Shown piece after piece: positions 63,535 through 64,000 of a DNA stretch of 64,000 nt. This stretch comes from Ancylostoma caninum. Taxonomy: Eukaryota; Nematoda; Chromadorea; Rhabditida; Ancylostomatidae. Below the pieces are notes generated by a model. The model searched no databases. It worked only from the letters and a program-made list of their open reading frames with translations, and was not told where the DNA came from. A program made the translations under genes and the position numbers. The stretch is from contig JBAJFG010000587.1 of NCBI GenBank assembly GCA_037903475.1, forward strand, positions 124,001 through 188,000, read 5' to 3'. The first letter of the stretch is position 1, and each line of letters begins with the position of its first letter.

Positions 63535-63635
63535 TGCGCAGCGCCGATCGGTGGGTAGGAGAGGGAGGGGGCGTGGAAAAAGTGGCGTCTTTGTCGCATT
63601 GGAGACACGAATGGAAAGTAAAAATTGTAAAAGTG
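63535..63635 (-). mobile_element. Old copy of the CAGTGGCGGACGCAG MITE
   Basis: GCAGCGCCGATCGGTGGGTA, GGAGAGGGAGGGGGCGTGG and AAAAAGTGGCGTCTTTG align with 34030-34130 and with the young MITEs. Part of the segment shared by 33.9-34.5 and 63.4-64.0 kb. Confidence 0.55.
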
Positions 63636-64000
63636 TTAATTTAAATACTGAATAAGTAATAAATGTCATCATTTAAAAATAATAAAAATAAAGCATTCAA
63701 CATAAACTGATGCAAGATTTTCATTATTTCATTGTTTCAAGAATTTTGCGACTAATTCGCCGGGGTGCGCCTATAATATGGAAGGTAGGCACATTAGCAG
63801 TCTTAACGCAGATTAGACGCAAGTCAGACGCACGAATTTGAGGCGTTGCATCTACTCGAGGCGGTCATGCGGTATTTCAAAGCTGTACGTGCATGCTGCT
63901 TTGATCGCTTTTCATAGATGAACCCCCGCAAGTAAATGTGAGCGTCTAACGCATGACCTACGCACGCATCTAGTATAAGTTTGTATTCCCTGGGGATACT

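Overview
The window looks like a stretch of nuclear DNA from a parasitic clade V nematode, probably a hookworm or related strongylid. That is an inference. It rests on short exons with TTTTCAG-type acceptors, cecropia- and mellifera-type mariners, RTE and CR1-like LINEs, BEL/Pao and Penelope-like remnants, and small signal-peptide and ShKT-like exons. No bacterial or viral operon structure, rRNA or tRNA was recognised. Almost no intact gene is present: the region is a gene-poor, repeat-dense locus of decayed tandem and inverted segmental duplications with transposons nested up to four deep.

Layout. 1-6.5 kb: unassigned DNA with small dispersed repeats, a complete foldback hAT-type MITE (3528-4327) and one plausible small multi-exon minus-strand gene (4.9-5.7 kb) between two GC-rich CTGCCCGG clusters. 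6.7-12 kb: BEL/Pao gag and protease fragments, two Penelope-like (PLE) 3' ends, and a CR1-like LINE split by a mariner, which holds a PLE that in turn holds a Tc1-type MITE. 12-13.6 kb: the C-terminal exons of a hAT transposase between CGAATATTCG arrays. 14-17.3 kb: LINE and PLE tails and an inverted duplication. 18-24.3 kb and 29.5-30.6 kb: ~60-bp GC-rich minisatellites carried by elements that begin CTAGCGCCCCTTCGGGACG, one a 1.87-kb near-palindrome; a further copy is at 52.8-53.8 kb. 24.4-26.8 and 43.7-46.7 kb: two copies of one hAT-like element with 8-bp target duplications.

28-63 kb is dominated by three duplicated gene modules on top of more transposons. (i) A four-or-more exon minus-strand gene of unknown family has copies at 28.25-28.8 and 59.85-60.5 kb. 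(ii) A tiny secreted-protein gene has copies at 32.6-33.7, 48.6-48.75 (broken) and 62.6-63.2 kb. (iii) A segment called S here, with a hydrophobic leader exon and a Cys/Trp exon, has copies at 17.3-18.0, 42.1-47.5 (split by two transposons) and 49.5-51.3 kb (inverted). Because these copies are paralogous, several transposons have empty-site counterparts inside the same window, which fixes their ends and relative ages. Other elements are a mariner (54135-55364) and two RTE LINE fragments (41.4-42.1 kb plus; 57.3-58.85 kb minus).

No host gene here could be named confidently. The gene-like modules are best read as a rapidly duplicating family of small secreted or Cys-rich nematode proteins, mostly decaying to pseudogenes.
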